DNA of 64,000 nt from Legionella sp. (GTDB lineage Bacteria > Pseudomonadota > Gammaproteobacteria > Legionellales > Legionellaceae). The notes beneath the pieces were generated by a model. It was not told the origin of the DNA, did not search any database, and worked only from the letters and a program-made list of their open reading frames with translations. The DNA lies in the NCBI GenBank assembly GCA_030158115.1, contig JAOATK010000005.1, forward strand, positions 31,523-95,522. Direction: 5' to 3'. The translations under genes were made by a program, and so were the position numbers. Below are positions 28,585-40,390 of the stretch, one piece after another (positions within the stretch are counted from its first letter, which is position 1; each line of letters opens with the position of its first letter).

Positions 28585-28655
28585 GTAGGTTGGGTCGCGA
28601 CCCAACATCGAAGCCATGATGAATTGAGTCTCGTTGCTGGTCATGCCCAACCTAC
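28585..28655. repeat. GTAG-headed inverted repeat pair inside the nuo operon
   Basis: GTAGGTTGGGTCGCGACCCA at the left, TGCCCAACCTAC at the right. The left arm is the same sequence as that at 10948. It sits between nuoD and nuoE, the only large gap in the operon apart from nuoA-nuoB. Confidence 0.88.
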
Positions 28656-28721
28656 AATTAATGACAATAAGGCTACGACATCTCCGGGAACAGTGACTAA
28701 TAATGAACTAAAGGTTTAGAA

Positions 28722-29225
28722 ATGTCTGAAAATTCGGCAAAAAAAATACATCAATTGGTGTCAGCAGAAAGAATGCAAGACATCGATCATTGGATAGCAA
28801 AATATCCAGCAGATGAAAGACAATCTGCTGTTATGAGTGCCTTGAGAATTGTACAAGAAGAACATGGCTATTTAACAACAGAGTTAATGGATGCCATTGC
28901 AGCCTATCTTGATATGTCACCTATCGCTGTGTATGAAGTCGCTAGCTTTTATACAATGTATGAACACAAAGCGATAGGAAAGCATTTAGTGAATGTCTGC
29001 ACTAATATCTCATGCCTATTGCGTGACTCTGCAGGCGTTGTTGATCATCTAGAAAATAAGCTAGGCATAAAATTAGGTGAAACCACCGATGATGGCCGCT
29101 TTACTTTACGAGCTGTTGAGTGCTTAGGTGCCTGTGTTAATGCACCAATGATGCAGGTAGACAAAGATTACCATGAAAATCTAACTCCTGAATCTATAGA
29201 TAACGTGTTGGAACAATACCAATAA
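28722..29225 (+). CDS. nuoE: NADH-quinone oxidoreductase subunit E ([2Fe-2S] N1a)
   Basis: 167 residues, thioredoxin-like. The [2Fe-2S] ligands are Cys93 and Cys98 (VCTNISC) and Cys134 and Cys138 (ECLGACVNAP). Part of the NADH dehydrogenase module with NuoF and NuoG. 18 bases before the nuoF start. Confidence 0.96.
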   Translation: MSENSAKKIHQLVSAERMQDIDHWIAKYPADERQSAVMSALRIVQEEHGYLTTELMDAIAAYLDMSPIAVYEVASFYTMYEHKAIGKHLVNVCTNISCLLRDSAGVVDHLENKLGIKLGETTDDGRFTLRAVECLGACVNAPMMQVDKDYHENLTPESIDNVLEQYQ

Positions 29226-29243
29226 AAGATAGAGGTGCTTGCC

Positions 29244-30521
29244 GTGGTCGAATTAAATCAAGTTTGTTATCGAACAGTTCATTTGCCTGAGCCTTGGACT
29301 CTATCTGCCTATGAAAGTATTGGTGGATACAGTGCATGGAGAAAAATATTAAAAGAACAAACTTCCCCACAATTAATTATTGATGAATTAAAAACCTCCG
29401 CTTTACGTGGCCGTGGTGGTGCAGGTTTCCCTACGGGGTTAAAGTGGAGTTTCATGAATCGAAACTCACCAGTACAAAAATACGTTGTCTGCAATTCAGA
29501 TGAAGGTGAGCCTGGTACCTGTAAAGACCGTGAAATATTAACTTTAAATCCACACCAATTAATCGAAGGCATGGCTATCGCAGGCTATGTTATGGGTGCC
29601 ACCAAGGGTTATAACTATATTCGTGGCGAATTTTGGTTACCTTATGAGCGTACTGAAGCTGCACTGAAAGAAGCTTATGCCGCAGGATTATTAGGTCAAA
29701 AGATACTGGGTACTGATGTTGATTTTGATTTATATAATCATCTTGGCGCAGGTGCTTATATTTGTGGTGAAGAGACAGCCTTACTTAATTCGTTAGAAGG
29801 TAAAAAAGGTCAGCCAAGATTTAAGCCCCCATTTCCTGCTAACTATGGTTTATACGGCAAGCCAACTACCATTAACAATACAGAAACCTTCGCTTCAGTA
29901 CCTCCTATCATGGAAAAAGGTGGCGAATGGTTCTTAAAGTTAGGCAAGCCAAATAATGGCGGAACGAAATGTTTTAGCGTAAGTGGTCATGTTAACAAAC
30001 CAGGTAATTTTGAAATTCCACTAGGAACACCATTTAAAGATCTTCTTGATTTAGCCGGTGGCATGTTAGACGGCCGTAAAATTAAAGCCGTAATCCCTGG
30101 CGGTACTTCCATGCCAATTATTCCTGGTCATATTATGATGGGATTAGATATGGATTATGACAGCATCCAAAAAGCAGGCTCAGGGCTTGGTTCAGGTGCT
30201 GTGATTGTGATGGATGAAACAACCTGTATGGTCGATGCGCTATATCGAATTTCTGAGTTCTATATGGATGAATCCTGTGGTCAATGCACCCCTTGTCGTG
30301 AAGGAACAGGTTGGTTAGTTCGTCTTTTACACCGTATTAAATGTGGTCACGGTGAGCCTGGCGACATCGAAAAATTAGTCAATGTTGCAGATAATATCGA
30401 AGGACGCACTATTTGTGCATTAGGTGAAGCAGCGGCTTGGCCCGTGCAAAGCTTTGTGAAGCATTTCTACGATGAGTTTGATTATTTTATCAAGCATAAA
30501 CGCTCAATCGTTGCAGCATAA
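29244..30521 (+). CDS. nuoF: NADH-quinone oxidoreductase subunit F (FMN, NADH site)
   Basis: 425 residues from GTG 29244, which lies 8 bases after AGAGG; the in-frame GTG at 29235 overlaps that ribosome site. FMN/NADH-binding glycine-rich [13 protein letters not shown] and [14 protein letters not shown] are present. The [4Fe-4S] cluster N3 ligands are Cys345, Cys348, Cys351 (ESCGQCTPC) and Cys391. This subunit oxidises NADH and hands electrons to the cluster chain. Confidence 0.96.
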   Translation: MVELNQVCYRTVHLPEPWTLSAYESIGGYSAWRKILKEQTSPQLIIDELKTSALRGRGGAGFPTGLKWSFMNRNSPVQKYVVCNSDEGEPGTCKDREILTLNPHQLIEGMAIAGYVMGATKGYNYIRGEFWLPYERTEAALKEAYAAGLLGQKILGTDVDFDLYNHLGAGAYICGEETALLNSLEGKKGQPRFKPPFPANYGLYGKPTTINNTETFASVPPIMEKGGEWFLKLGKPNNGGTKCFSVSGHVNKPGNFEIPLGTPFKDLLDLAGGMLDGRKIKAVIPGGTSMPIIPGHIMMGLDMDYDSIQKAGSGLGSGAVIVMDETTCMVDALYRISEFYMDESCGQCTPCREGTGWLVRLLHRIKCGHGEPGDIEKLVNVADNIEGRTICALGEAAAWPVQSFVKHFYDEFDYFIKHKRSIVAA

Positions 30522-30538
30522 TTGAAAAGGTTTTAACC

Positions 30539-32893
30539 ATGACAACTACTATTGAAATCGACGGTAAAACATTTGAAGCAGAAAACGGTAAAATGATTAT
30601 CGAGGTGGCAGATGAAGCAGGTATTCATATCCCACGCTTTTGCTATCATAAAAAATTATCTGTGGCTGCTAATTGCCGCATGTGCCTAGTTGAGGTAGAA
30701 AATGGCCGTAAGCCAGTTCCTGCTTGTGCTACACCTATTACCAATGGGATGAAAGTATTCACTAAGTCAGAAGAAGCACTTCACTCACAAAAAGTGGTAA
30801 TGGAGTTTCTTCTTATTAATCACCCTCTAGACTGTCCTATCTGTGATCAGGGCGGCGAGTGTGAGCTTCAAGACGTCTCCATGGGGTTTGGTGAGGATGA
30901 GTCTCATTATTCTGAATCAAAACGCTCAGTATCCGATGATGATTTAGGTGCGCTTATTTCTACTGAAATGACACGATGTATTCATTGCACGCGTTGTGTT
31001 CGCTTTGGAGATGAAATAGCAGGATTAAGAGAGCTTGGAGGCATCGGTCGCGGTGAAGACATGCAAATTGGAACTTACGTCCAGCACAGCATGAAATCAG
31101 AAGTTTCTGGAAATATTATTGATTTATGTCCTGTTGGTGCCTTAACTTCTAAGCCATACCGCTTTACTGCCAGAGCATGGGAATTAGCGCAACACGATAG
31201 CGTTGCACCTCATGATTGCTTGGGGTCTAACGTCTATTTACACACCCGTAGAAACGAGCTTATGCGAGCTGTTCCTAAAGAACATGAGTCTATTAATGAA
31301 ACATGGTTATCAGACCGAGACCGTTTTAGTTATTTAGGATTAAAAAGCAAAACCCGTGCAAGCAAGCCTCAAATTAAACGCAATGGACAGTGGCAAGTAG
31401 TTGACTGGGAAACAGCGTTAAAATTTGCTGCTGATGGTTTAAGTCGTGTGATTAAACAACACGGTGCTGAGCAGGTTGCGGCCTTTGCTTCAAGTTCTTC
31501 TACTTTAGAAGAGTTCTATTTATTACAAAAATTAATGCGTGAAATTGGAGTGAATAACTTAGATCACCGATTGCATCAAACTGATTTTAAAGATCAGGAC
31601 ATGCAAGCCACCACACCAACCAGCTCACTTGCTTATGCAGAAATTGAAAATCAAAATGCCATTCTTTTAATTGGCTGTAATATTCACAGAGAAGTCCCTT
31701 TAGCAGGATTACGTGTTCGTAAGGCTTTTCGAAATAACGCAAAAATTTATGCAATTAATCCAGTTGATTTTGAATATCATTTTGGTCTCGAAGAGCGTTT
31801 TGTTATTTCTCCGTTAGAAATGCCTATGCAACTAGCTAAGCTGGCTTTAGCATTAACCGATGATGTTCATGCATTGCCAGCAGAAGTACAAACCTTATTA
31901 ATAGGTTTGAAAACAGATAAGGCAACGAAACAATTAGCCAAACAACTTAAAGTAGAAAATGCTTGTTTAGTTACTGGTGCAATTTGTGAAAATCATCCAG
32001 AAGCAGCTTTATTACGAACCTTGGTTCATCTAATCCAAAAATTAAGTGGCGCTAAGGTCCTGCGTTTAACCAATGGAGCTAATACTGCAGGGGCATGGAT
32101 GGCTGGAATGGTTCCACATAGAACCACTGGTGGTAAAGTCATATCAACACCGGGTCTAGATGTTCAAGCGGCATTAAATGCTAAATTAAAAGCTTATTTT
32201 TTAATGGGTGTAGAGCCTGGATTTGATTTTGCTAATCCAGCTGGTGCACGTCAATCCATGCTTGGTGCGGAATTTGTTGTTTTAATGTCGGCTTATTCAC
32301 AAGAGTCCATGCGCGATTATGCAGATGTTATTTTACCTATGGCGCCATATGCGGAGACATCTGGTACGTACATTAATGTAGATAATACCTGGCAAACAGT
32401 AAAAGGCGCGATGACGCCCTTTAGTACAGCAAGACCTGCTTGGAAGATCTTAAGAGTGTTAGGCAATCTATTTCAATGTAAAGGTTTTGAGTACCTATCT
32501 ACAGAAGATATTTTGGCGGAAATTAAAGAAACGGCTTCCATCACGTCTGCACAAAATTATAAACCATACTACCCTGAGAGTTTGCCGTCCATTAAGCAAT
32601 CCTTAGTACGTGTGGGAGAATGGCCACTTTATCGTATTGATGCCATTGTTAGAAATACGAAAGAATTGCAATTATGTGCTTCAGCTGATTTAGCGTGTAT
32701 ACGTATTCATCCTGAAACAGCAGATAGATTGCAATTAGAAGAAATTGCTACTGTATCTCAAGGAGATATTGAGATAACATTGCCGCTCAAACGTGATGAG
32801 CGCATCGCAGTAGATGTTGTATGGGTAGCAAACGCAATGCCTGAGACAGTTGATTTGGGTCATTCATTTGCTGCAATAACTATTAAGCGCTAG
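30539..32893 (+). CDS. nuoG: NADH-quinone oxidoreductase subunit G
   Basis: 784 residues. N-terminal [2Fe-2S] N1b ligands Cys35, 46, 49 and 63; N5 ligands His95, Cys99, 102 and 108 (HPLDCPICDQGGEC); N4 ligands Cys147, 150, 153 and 197. The extra cluster N7 seen in some bacteria needs further cysteines around residue 227, where only HDCLGSN is found, so N7 appears absent. The large C-terminal half is the molybdopterin-oxidoreductase-like domain without cofactor function. Length is shorter than E. coli NuoG (908). Confidence 0.96.
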   Translation: MTTTIEIDGKTFEAENGKMIIEVADEAGIHIPRFCYHKKLSVAANCRMCLVEVENGRKPVPACATPITNGMKVFTKSEEALHSQKVVMEFLLINHPLDCPICDQGGECELQDVSMGFGEDESHYSESKRSVSDDDLGALISTEMTRCIHCTRCVRFGDEIAGLRELGGIGRGEDMQIGTYVQHSMKSEVSGNIIDLCPVGALTSKPYRFTARAWELAQHDSVAPHDCLGSNVYLHTRRNELMRAVPKEHESINETWLSDRDRFSYLGLKSKTRASKPQIKRNGQWQVVDWETALKFAADGLSRVIKQHGAEQVAAFASSSSTLEEFYLLQKLMREIGVNNLDHRLHQTDFKDQDMQATTPTSSLAYAEIENQNAILLIGCNIHREVPLAGLRVRKAFRNNAKIYAINPVDFEYHFGLEERFVISPLEMPMQLAKLALALTDDVHALPAEVQTLLIGLKTDKATKQLAKQLKVENACLVTGAICENHPEAALLRTLVHLIQKLSGAKVLRLTNGANTAGAWMAGMVPHRTTGGKVISTPGLDVQAALNAKLKAYFLMGVEPGFDFANPAGARQSMLGAEFVVLMSAYSQESMRDYADVILPMAPYAETSGTYINVDNTWQTVKGAMTPFSTARPAWKILRVLGNLFQCKGFEYLSTEDILAEIKETASITSAQNYKPYYPESLPSIKQSLVRVGEWPLYRIDAIVRNTKELQLCASADLACIRIHPETADRLQLEEIATVSQGDIEITLPLKRDERIAVDVVWVANAMPETVDLGHSFAAITIKR

Positions 32894-32905
32894 GCAGGTA
32901 AAAAA

Positions 32906-33928
32906 ATGCTGCATGACATTAGCATATTGATTTGGATTGTTCTTAAAATACTCATAATTGTGGTTCCATTACTGTTATGCGTTGCTTATTTAATTTACGC
33001 TGAACGTAAAGTTATTGGTTATATTCAAGTTCGTATAGGCCCTAATCGTGTTGGGGTACTAGGTTTATTGCAACCTATTGCCGACTTGATTAAGTTGATT
33101 ACCAAGGAAATTATTATTCCTACCAAATCAAATAAATACTTATTCATTGTCGCTCCACTTTTTGCTTTAGTACCTGCTCTTGCTGGATGGGCTGTTGTTC
33201 CTTTTCAAGAGGGGGTTGTACTCGCCAATATTAATGCTGGTGTTCTCTATGTTTTTGCAATGAGCTCATTAGGCGTATATGGTGTTCTTATAGCAGGCTG
33301 GGCTTCAAATTCTAAATATGCCATGTTTGGTGCTCTAAGAAGTACGGCACAAACAGTTTCTTATGAAATCGCCATGGGTTTCGCGTTAGTCGGTGTTTTA
33401 TTAGCAGCTAACAGTATGAATTTAACGGATATTGTGAACTCACAAAAAGGTGGCATGCTTCATTGGTGGTTTATACCTTTGCTTCCTTTATTTCTAGTTT
33501 TCTGGATTGCGGGTATTGCTGAAACCAATAGAGCTCCTTTCGATTTGGCTGAGGGTGAATCTGAAATCGTAGCAGGATTCCATGTGGAGTATTCTGGAAT
33601 TGGTTTCGCGCTCTTTTTCTTATCTGAATATACCAGCATGATTCTTATTTCAGTACTTATTAGTGTTTTGTTTTTAGGTGGCTGGATGTCTCCATTTGAA
33701 GGCATACCTGTTTTAGAGGATATTTTTCTTGTAGTACCCGGCTTTGTTTGGCTACTTGCGAAAATCAGCTTTTTCCTCTTTGTTTATTTATGGGTAAGAG
33801 CAACTTTTCCACGTTATCGCTATGATCAGCTCATGCGCTTAGGTTGGAAAGTACTTATTCCGGTTACCATTGTTTGGGTTATAGTAACCGCCTTGATGGT
33901 TGTTGCTCAGCTGAAACCTTGGTTTTGA
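32906..33928 (+). CDS. nuoH: NADH-quinone oxidoreductase subunit H
   Basis: 340 residues, about eight membrane helices, linking the quinone site to the proton-pumping arm. The conserved loop [21 protein letters not shown] and the acidic [20 protein letters not shown] are intact. Confidence 0.96.
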   Translation: MLHDISILIWIVLKILIIVVPLLLCVAYLIYAERKVIGYIQVRIGPNRVGVLGLLQPIADLIKLITKEIIIPTKSNKYLFIVAPLFALVPALAGWAVVPFQEGVVLANINAGVLYVFAMSSLGVYGVLIAGWASNSKYAMFGALRSTAQTVSYEIAMGFALVGVLLAANSMNLTDIVNSQKGGMLHWWFIPLLPLFLVFWIAGIAETNRAPFDLAEGESEIVAGFHVEYSGIGFALFFLSEYTSMILISVLISVLFLGGWMSPFEGIPVLEDIFLVVPGFVWLLAKISFFLFVYLWVRATFPRYRYDQLMRLGWKVLIPVTIVWVIVTALMVVAQLKPWF

Positions 33929-33946
33929 TGGTTAAAAGAGAAGCCG

Positions 33947-34447
33947 ATGAAAAAAGTATATCAAAATATAAAATATTATCTCCGCAGCTTTCTTCTAGTA
34001 GAGCTTCTTTCTGGTTTGAAGCTCACTGGTAAATATTTCTTTAAAAAGAAAATAACGGTGCAATTTCCAGAAGAGCAGACGCCTATTTCTCCACGATTCA
34101 GGGGGATGCTGGCTTTACGACGTTATCCTAATGGGGAAGAGCGTTGTATTGCATGCAAACTATGTGAAGCAGTTTGCCCAGCTTTGGCAATTACCATTGA
34201 ATCTGAGCCACGCGAAGACGGTTCACGGCGCACTACTCGCTATGATGTTGACGTGTTTAAATGCATAAATTGTGGTTTATGTGAAGAATCTTGCCCGGTC
34301 GATTCGATAGTAGTTACTCCCATACAGCATTATCATATTAGTGAACGAGGCCAAAATATTATGACTAAAGAGAAGCTGTTGGCTGTAGGCGACTTAATGG
34401 AATCACGACTTGCAGCAGATAGAGCTGCTGATGAAAAGTACCGATAA
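33947..34447 (+). CDS. nuoI: NADH-quinone oxidoreductase subunit I (clusters N6a, N6b)
   Basis: 166 residues with two ferredoxin-type [4Fe-4S] motifs: Cys67, 70, 73 and 77 ([12 protein letters not shown]), and Cys106, 109, 112 and 116 ([12 protein letters not shown]). Passes electrons from the NuoG clusters to N2. Confidence 0.97.
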   Translation: MKKVYQNIKYYLRSFLLVELLSGLKLTGKYFFKKKITVQFPEEQTPISPRFRGMLALRRYPNGEERCIACKLCEAVCPALAITIESEPREDGSRRTTRYDVDVFKCINCGLCEESCPVDSIVVTPIQHYHISERGQNIMTKEKLLAVGDLMESRLAADRAADEKYR

Positions 34448-34458
34448 CGAGGTAATTT

Positions 34459-35100
34459 ATGCATGACTTATTAATTCAGGCTATTTTTTATATTTTTGCA
34501 GCCATAGCCGTTGGCTCTGCATTGATGGTAATTACACAGAATAATCCAGTTCGTTGTGTTTTATTTTTGGTGCTCACCTTTTTTGCTAGTTCTGTTTTAT
34601 GGATTCTTGCCCAAGCAGAATTTTTAGCACTAATTCTTATTTTAGTTTATGTTGGTGCTGTAATGACCCTGTTCCTTTTTGTGGTCATGATGCTCAATAT
34701 TGATGTAGAGTCAATGAGGACCCATTTTAAACGCTATTTACCGTTTGCTTTAATTTTAGTCGCTTTATTGACGAGTCTTCTGATGATATCTATTCCTGAA
34801 GGCACTTTTAAATCGCCTGTTGAAGTGCAGCAACTTAATCTTAAATCAGTCAACTCTGGATTTGGTAGCAGCTCACAAGCAGTCGCTTCTTCAAATACTG
34901 AGGCTTTAGGTTTAGTTCTCTATACAGACTACTTTTTAGCTTTTGAACTGGCGGCGGTTATATTATTGGTTGCTATTGTTTCTGCAATCACCTTAGTACA
35001 CCGAGGCCCAAGACATTGTAAAACCCAAGATATTAAAAAACAGATTATGACTCAAAGCAGTGACCGAGTTAAATTAGTGAGTATGAAAGCAGAAAAATAG
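34459..35100 (+). CDS. nuoJ: NADH-quinone oxidoreductase subunit J
   Basis: 213 residues, five membrane helices, including the conserved [21 protein letters not shown] segment whose third helix carries the pi-bulge region in known structures. The polar tail after residue 180 is longer than in E. coli (184 residues). Joined to nuoK by a 16-base gap. Confidence 0.94.
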   Translation: MHDLLIQAIFYIFAAIAVGSALMVITQNNPVRCVLFLVLTFFASSVLWILAQAEFLALILILVYVGAVMTLFLFVVMMLNIDVESMRTHFKRYLPFALILVALLTSLLMISIPEGTFKSPVEVQQLNLKSVNSGFGSSSQAVASSNTEALGLVLYTDYFLAFELAAVILLVAIVSAITLVHRGPRHCKTQDIKKQIMTQSSDRVKLVSMKAEK

Positions 35101-35116
35101 CATTGAGGAATACCAT

Positions 35117-35422
35117 ATGATACCGGTTAATAACTACCTTATATTAGGTGCGATTTTATTTGGCTTAGGCCTTATTGGCATGATGTTAAATCGCAAGAAT
35201 ATTATTTTACTACTTGTTTGTGTTGAGTTGATGTTGTTGGCGGTCAATACAAATTTTATTGCGTTTTCTCATTTTTATAATGAAATTAGTGGCCAGGTTT
35301 TTGTCTTTTTTATATTGACCGTCGCCGCTGCTGAAGCCGCAATTGGTTTAGCCATAGTGATGTTGCTTTATAGAAATCGTGGCAACATAAATGTAGATAT
35401 GATGAATCATTTAAAAGGTTAA
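35117..35422 (+). CDS. nuoK: NADH-quinone oxidoreductase subunit K
   Basis: 101 residues, three membrane helices. The two membrane glutamates of the proton path are present: Glu37 ([10 protein letters not shown]) and Glu73 ([10 protein letters not shown]), one number above E. coli. nuoL starts four bases later. Confidence 0.96.
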   Translation: MIPVNNYLILGAILFGLGLIGMMLNRKNIILLLVCVELMLLAVNTNFIAFSHFYNEISGQVFVFFILTVAAAEAAIGLAIVMLLYRNRGNINVDMMNHLKG

Positions 35423-35426
35423 CATT

Positions 35427-37400
35427 GTGAGTATACAACAACTGTGTTTGATAATTGTTTTAGCTCCTCTTGTAGGTTCGATTCTTGCTGGTTTTTTTCG
35501 TAACCAGATAGGGCGTACTGGAGCACATACAGTCACTATTTTAGGGGTGAGTATTTCTTTTGTGGTGTCTTTATACATTGCAGTCCAGCTTTTTTCTGGC
35601 TCAATGACATCTGTGAATACCATACTCTACCATTGGGCTACCGGTGGCGCTTTAATACCTTACGAGTTTAACCTTGGTTTTTTAATTGATCCTCTTAGTG
35701 TGGTCATGCTATTGACAGTCAACTTTGTCTCCTTGTTAGTCCATATCTACAGTGTGGGCTATATGGCTGATGATGACGGGTATCAACGTTTTTTTAGTTA
35801 TATATCACTGTTTACTTTTATGATGCTGATGTTAGTTACCTCCAATAACTTCCTGCAATTATTTTTTGGTTGGGAAGGTGTTGGTCTAGTTTCATATTTA
35901 CTGATTGGCTTTTGGTATCAGAAAGAATCAGCAATAGAGGGAAGCCTCAAGGCCTTCTTAGTGAATCGTGTGGGTGATTTCGGCTTTCTTATTGGTATAG
36001 CCTTGGTTTTTGCTTATACTGGAAGTCTTGATTACGCCACTGTATTTCAAAGTGCAAGCTATTTGGCAAGTCAAAGCATTGAGTTATTTCAAGGACATCC
36101 TTGGTCTTTAATGACTGTCATTTGCCTAGCACTGTATGTAGGCGCAATGGGTAAATCAGCACAAGTACCACTCCATGTTTGGTTGCCTGAGTCTATGGAA
36201 GGCCCCACTCCTATTTCTGCTTTAATTCATGCAGCAACCATGGTGACAGCAGGGGTATTTATGATAGCCCGTATTTCTCCATTAATTGAATTATCTACTA
36301 CAGCACTCAGTGTGGTGTTAATTATCGGAGCTACAGGGGCTCTCTTTACCGGTATTTTGGCCTTGGTTATGAATGATATTAAGCGAGTAGTAGCCTACTC
36401 AACACTATCACAACTAGGTTACATGATGGTCGCAATGGGAGCTTCAGCTTACAGTGCAGGTATGTTCCACTTGCTGACGCATGCTTGTTTTAAAGCCTTA
36501 CTTTTCTTAGGCGCCGGCTCGGTTATTATTGGAATGCATCACGAACAAGACATGCGAAAAATGGGTGGCTTGTGGAGAAAAATGCCTATTACTTACATCA
36601 CCTTTGTTATTGGCACTTTGGCTCTTTGCGCAGTTCCTCCATTTGCCGGGTTTTATTCTAAAGATACTATTATTGAAGCAGCGCAATTATCTCAAATACC
36701 AGGTAGTAGTTATGCCTATTTTTGCGTGGTAATTGGAGCAATGGTTACAGCAATGTATTCTTTTAGATCCTTGTTTATGACCTTTCATGGTAAGCCACGC
36801 ATGGATGAACATACTTTAAGTCATGTTCATGAGTCGCCCTGGGTTGTATGGTTGCCTTTAGTGTTGCTAGCAATTCCTTCTGTGATTTTAGGGTATGTTC
36901 TTTATATGCCTATTCTTTTTGATAATCCAACACTACTCGGTTCTTCTTTGTTTATTTTACCTGAACACAATGTCTTAGCTGAATTGGCTCATGAAGTGAC
37001 ATCACCTTTTGTTAGCATGATTCACTCAGTCTATTCATTAACATTTTGGATTACATTGAGTGGTATATTGGTTGCATGGATTTGCTATATTGCAATTCCT
37101 GGTATTCCAAGTTACTTAGCTCGTCGTTTTTCATTAATTTATAAAATTCTCATGGATAAATACGGATTTGATGCCTTTAATAATCTGGTCTTTGTTTCAG
37201 GCTCCAAAGGGTTAGGTCGCATGTTTTACAACATAGGTGATCAACGTTTAATCGATGGGTTAGTTGTTAATGGAAGTAGTCGACTGGTTAGATGGTTTTC
37301 CAGTAAAGGGCGCACTATACAAAATGGTTATCTGTATCATTATGCAGCGGTCATGGTGTTTGGTTTACTAGGTTTTCTGTGCTGGTTAATACTGGGCTGA
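35427..37400 (+). CDS. nuoL: NADH-quinone oxidoreductase subunit L (antiporter-like)
   Basis: 657 residues from GTG 35427, with AAAAGG upstream. Many membrane helices with the Mrp-antiporter-like core; conserved HVWLPESMEGPTPISALIHAATMVTAG and the discontinuous-helix region around LLTHACFKALLFLGAGS. The long C-terminal lateral helix that spans the membrane arm is accounted for by the last 150 residues. Confidence 0.96.
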   Translation: MSIQQLCLIIVLAPLVGSILAGFFRNQIGRTGAHTVTILGVSISFVVSLYIAVQLFSGSMTSVNTILYHWATGGALIPYEFNLGFLIDPLSVVMLLTVNFVSLLVHIYSVGYMADDDGYQRFFSYISLFTFMMLMLVTSNNFLQLFFGWEGVGLVSYLLIGFWYQKESAIEGSLKAFLVNRVGDFGFLIGIALVFAYTGSLDYATVFQSASYLASQSIELFQGHPWSLMTVICLALYVGAMGKSAQVPLHVWLPESMEGPTPISALIHAATMVTAGVFMIARISPLIELSTTALSVVLIIGATGALFTGILALVMNDIKRVVAYSTLSQLGYMMVAMGASAYSAGMFHLLTHACFKALLFLGAGSVIIGMHHEQDMRKMGGLWRKMPITYITFVIGTLALCAVPPFAGFYSKDTIIEAAQLSQIPGSSYAYFCVVIGAMVTAMYSFRSLFMTFHGKPRMDEHTLSHVHESPWVVWLPLVLLAIPSVILGYVLYMPILFDNPTLLGSSLFILPEHNVLAELAHEVTSPFVSMIHSVYSLTFWITLSGILVAWICYIAIPGIPSYLARRFSLIYKILMDKYGFDAFNNLVFVSGSKGLGRMFYNIGDQRLIDGLVVNGSSRLVRWFSSKGRTIQNGYLYHYAAVMVFGLLGFLCWLILG

Positions 37401-37417
37401 ATATAAAAGGTGAGAGT

Positions 37418-38923
37418 ATGCATTATTTGCTCAATTTATTAATTTGGTTGCCTATTTTAGGCGGTGTTTTTGTTCTTTTATGTGGCGATGACCGTAACCC
37501 AAATACTTCGCGCTTTTTAGCGTTATTTACGGTTATGTTGTGCTTGCTACTTTGTGTTCCTCTAGTCGCAGGTTTTGATACCAAGGCACTTGGAATGCAG
37601 TTTGTAGAACAACTTCCATGGATGCCTTCTTTAGGTATTAGTTATAGTTTAGGTATTGATGGCTTATCCTTATTACTAATTGTTTTAAGCATCTTTACTA
37701 ATTTAGTGGTACTGCTTGCAACCTGGCAGAGTATTACAACACGCGTCTCACAATATCTAGCTGCCTTTTTAATTATGCAGGGATTGTTAGTCGGTGTTTT
37801 CTCCGCTCTTGATTCCATTTTATTTTACGTGTTCTGGGAAGCAACCCTCATTCCAATGTATCTGATTATCGGTATTTGGGGATCGGATAATCGTGTGTAT
37901 GCAGCAATCAAATTCTTCTTATATACTTTTTTAGGCTCCGTATTAATGTTGGCAAGCTTTTTATACATGGGTTATATAGCTGGCACTTTTAGTATCGAAG
38001 GTTTTTATGCAATTAAATTGAGCATGACCGCGCAAACCTTAATTTTCATTGCTTTTTTCCTTGGCTTTGCCATTAAAATCCCTATGTTTCCAGTACATAC
38101 TTGGTTACCTGACGCACATACAGAAGCGCCTGCAGGGGGATCAATTATTTTAGCGGCAATTTTATTGAAGCTTGGCGCTTATGGATTTATTCGCTTTTCA
38201 TTACCAATTGTTCCAGATGCATGCAGTAAATATGCAGGTGTAATGATTGCCCTATCCCTTATTGCTGTTGTGTATATCGCTTTAATAGCAATTATACAAA
38301 AGGATATGAAACGTTTAATTGCTTACTCGTCAATATCGCATATGGGGTTTGTTACTTTAGGTTGTTTTGCAATTTTTGCTATTGCAAAGCAAACAGGTTT
38401 AAGCAATGCAGGGCTGATTTTAGAAGGCGCTATTGTGGTAATGATTTCACATGCTTTCGTTTCTAGCGCAATGTTTGCCGGTGTTGGCTTTATTTATGAT
38501 CGAATGCATACTCGATCACTTAGTGATTTTGGTGGCATTGTTAATACTATGCCAATGTTCGCTTCGTTTTTCATGTTGTTTTGTATGGCAAATGCAGGGT
38601 TGCCTGGCACCTCGGGTTTTGTAGGGGAGTTTATGGTAATTGTAGGCTCTATTAAAGCCGGTTTTTGGGTTACTTTTTGGGCAGCAACCACCTTAATTAC
38701 GGCAGCAACCTATAATCTGTGGATGTATAAGCGGGTTATTTTTGGCAAAATCGCTAATGATAAAGTAGCGGCATTAAAAGATTTAACAGGCTTTGAGTTA
38801 AGTGCGTATGTTTTGCTTGCATTAATGGTTATTGCAATGGGTGTTTATCCTAAACCGTTATTAGAGTACATACATCAAACTGTAAGTCATACTCTGGCAT
38901 TAGCCAGTCAATCGAAATTGTAA
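37418..38923 (+). CDS. nuoM: NADH-quinone oxidoreductase subunit M (antiporter-like)
   Basis: 501 residues from ATG 37418, which has AAAGG 7 bases upstream; a TTG reading from 37379 would overlap nuoL and has no site. Conserved [17 protein letters not shown] with the key membrane glutamate, and [20 protein letters not shown] are present. Confidence 0.96.
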   Translation: MHYLLNLLIWLPILGGVFVLLCGDDRNPNTSRFLALFTVMLCLLLCVPLVAGFDTKALGMQFVEQLPWMPSLGISYSLGIDGLSLLLIVLSIFTNLVVLLATWQSITTRVSQYLAAFLIMQGLLVGVFSALDSILFYVFWEATLIPMYLIIGIWGSDNRVYAAIKFFLYTFLGSVLMLASFLYMGYIAGTFSIEGFYAIKLSMTAQTLIFIAFFLGFAIKIPMFPVHTWLPDAHTEAPAGGSIILAAILLKLGAYGFIRFSLPIVPDACSKYAGVMIALSLIAVVYIALIAIIQKDMKRLIAYSSISHMGFVTLGCFAIFAIAKQTGLSNAGLILEGAIVVMISHAFVSSAMFAGVGFIYDRMHTRSLSDFGGIVNTMPMFASFFMLFCMANAGLPGTSGFVGEFMVIVGSIKAGFWVTFWAATTLITAATYNLWMYKRVIFGKIANDKVAALKDLTGFELSAYVLLALMVIAMGVYPKPLLEYIHQTVSHTLALASQSKL

Positions 38924-38942
38924 TATAGCAAGGTTAATCAAT

Positions 38943-40385
38943 ATGATCGCATTATTTGAAAACATTCATGTAGCTCTACCCGAGATGGTGATTTTAGCCA
39001 CCGCGGCACTTGCTCTACTTGCTGATTTATTTTTAGGTCATCGATGCAAGTCGGTAGTCTTTATTGTGGCTTGTTTTGGTTTAAGCATTGCCACGAGCTT
39101 TAGTGCTCTTTCTATAGGAATGTACCAAGTAACCACCTTAAATGGACTATTTATTAGCGATGACATGGCCCATTTAATGAAATTATTTATTTATCTAACA
39201 GTGTTACTAAGCTTTATCTATTCGCGACATTACATCGATGAGCGCAAGATGCCATCCGGTGATTATTATGTTTTGGGTCTTTTTTCTACATTAGGAATGA
39301 TGATCCTTGTGTCAGCTCACTCCATGTTGACTATTTTTCTCGGTCTTGAATTAATGTCTTTACCGCTTTATGCCATGACAGCTAGTCGACGCACTGATGG
39401 CAACGCTTCTGAAGCAGCAATGAAATATTTTGTCATGGGCTCTATTGCATCAGCCATGTTGCTGTATGGTATTTCACTAATTTATGGCGCCACTGGAAAG
39501 CTCGATTTATTAGAAGTATCTCATGCCATTGGCCAAAATTGGCAAGAACAAGGTCATTTATTAGCATTTGCTCTAGTTTTTATTTTATCAGGGGTGGCAT
39601 TTAAATTAGCAGCAGTTCCTTTTCATATGTGGGCTCCAGATGTGTATCAAGGTGCACCAAGCTCTGTGACCTTATTTATTAGCGCCGCACCCAAAATTGC
39701 AGCTTTAGGAATGGCATTTCGCTTATTGACACTTGGTTTGATTGATCTCAGTGCGCAATGGCAACAAATTCTTTTAGTGATTACAATTCTCTCCACAGGG
39801 TTGGGTAATTTATTTGCTGTAGTACAGACCAGCTTAAAACGTCTGCTTGCTTATTCGGCAATATCGCATATTGGTTACGCGTTATTTGGTATTTTAGCTG
39901 CTAGCTCTTCAGGGTATGCTGCATCACTTTACTATATTTTGGTTTATTCAATTACTTCAGCTGCGGCTTTTGGTTTAATAGTTCTTATGTCAAGTCATGG
40001 CATGGAGATTGATAGTATTGAAGATTTAAAAGGACTTAGCAAAAGAAACCCATGGTTTGCATTTTTAATGTTAATCATCATGTTTTCTATGGCAGGTGTT
40101 CCACCTACAGTAGGCTTCTTTACTAAACTGCTAGTACTCAAAGCATTAGTGGATGTACAAATGACCTGGGTTGCTGTGGTTGGTTTATTATTTACAGTGA
40201 TAGGCGCTTACTATTATTTGCGAATTGTTAAATTAATGTATTTTGATAAGCCAGATCATGCTGAGCCTATCGTTATAAGCAAAGCGAATACATTGGTACT
40301 TTCTTTGAATTGCTTAACATTACTTTATTTAGGTATTTTCCCGGGAGCTTTAATTCTAAGCTGCATTAATGCGTTTGCTAATTAG
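38943..40385 (+). CDS. nuoN: NADH-quinone oxidoreductase subunit N (antiporter-like)
   Basis: 480 residues, the third antiporter-like subunit. The segment [19 protein letters not shown] and the preceding [12 protein letters not shown] are diagnostic. It is the last gene of the nuo operon; a degenerate repeat follows within 10 bases. Confidence 0.96.
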   Translation: MIALFENIHVALPEMVILATAALALLADLFLGHRCKSVVFIVACFGLSIATSFSALSIGMYQVTTLNGLFISDDMAHLMKLFIYLTVLLSFIYSRHYIDERKMPSGDYYVLGLFSTLGMMILVSAHSMLTIFLGLELMSLPLYAMTASRRTDGNASEAAMKYFVMGSIASAMLLYGISLIYGATGKLDLLEVSHAIGQNWQEQGHLLAFALVFILSGVAFKLAAVPFHMWAPDVYQGAPSSVTLFISAAPKIAALGMAFRLLTLGLIDLSAQWQQILLVITILSTGLGNLFAVVQTSLKRLLAYSAISHIGYALFGILAASSSGYAASLYYILVYSITSAAAFGLIVLMSSHGMEIDSIEDLKGLSKRNPWFAFLMLIIMFSMAGVPPTVGFFTKLLVLKALVDVQMTWVAVVGLLFTVIGAYYYLRIVKLMYFDKPDHAEPIVISKANTLVLSLNCLTLLYLGIFPGALILSCINAFAN

Positions 40386-40390
40386 TTAAT

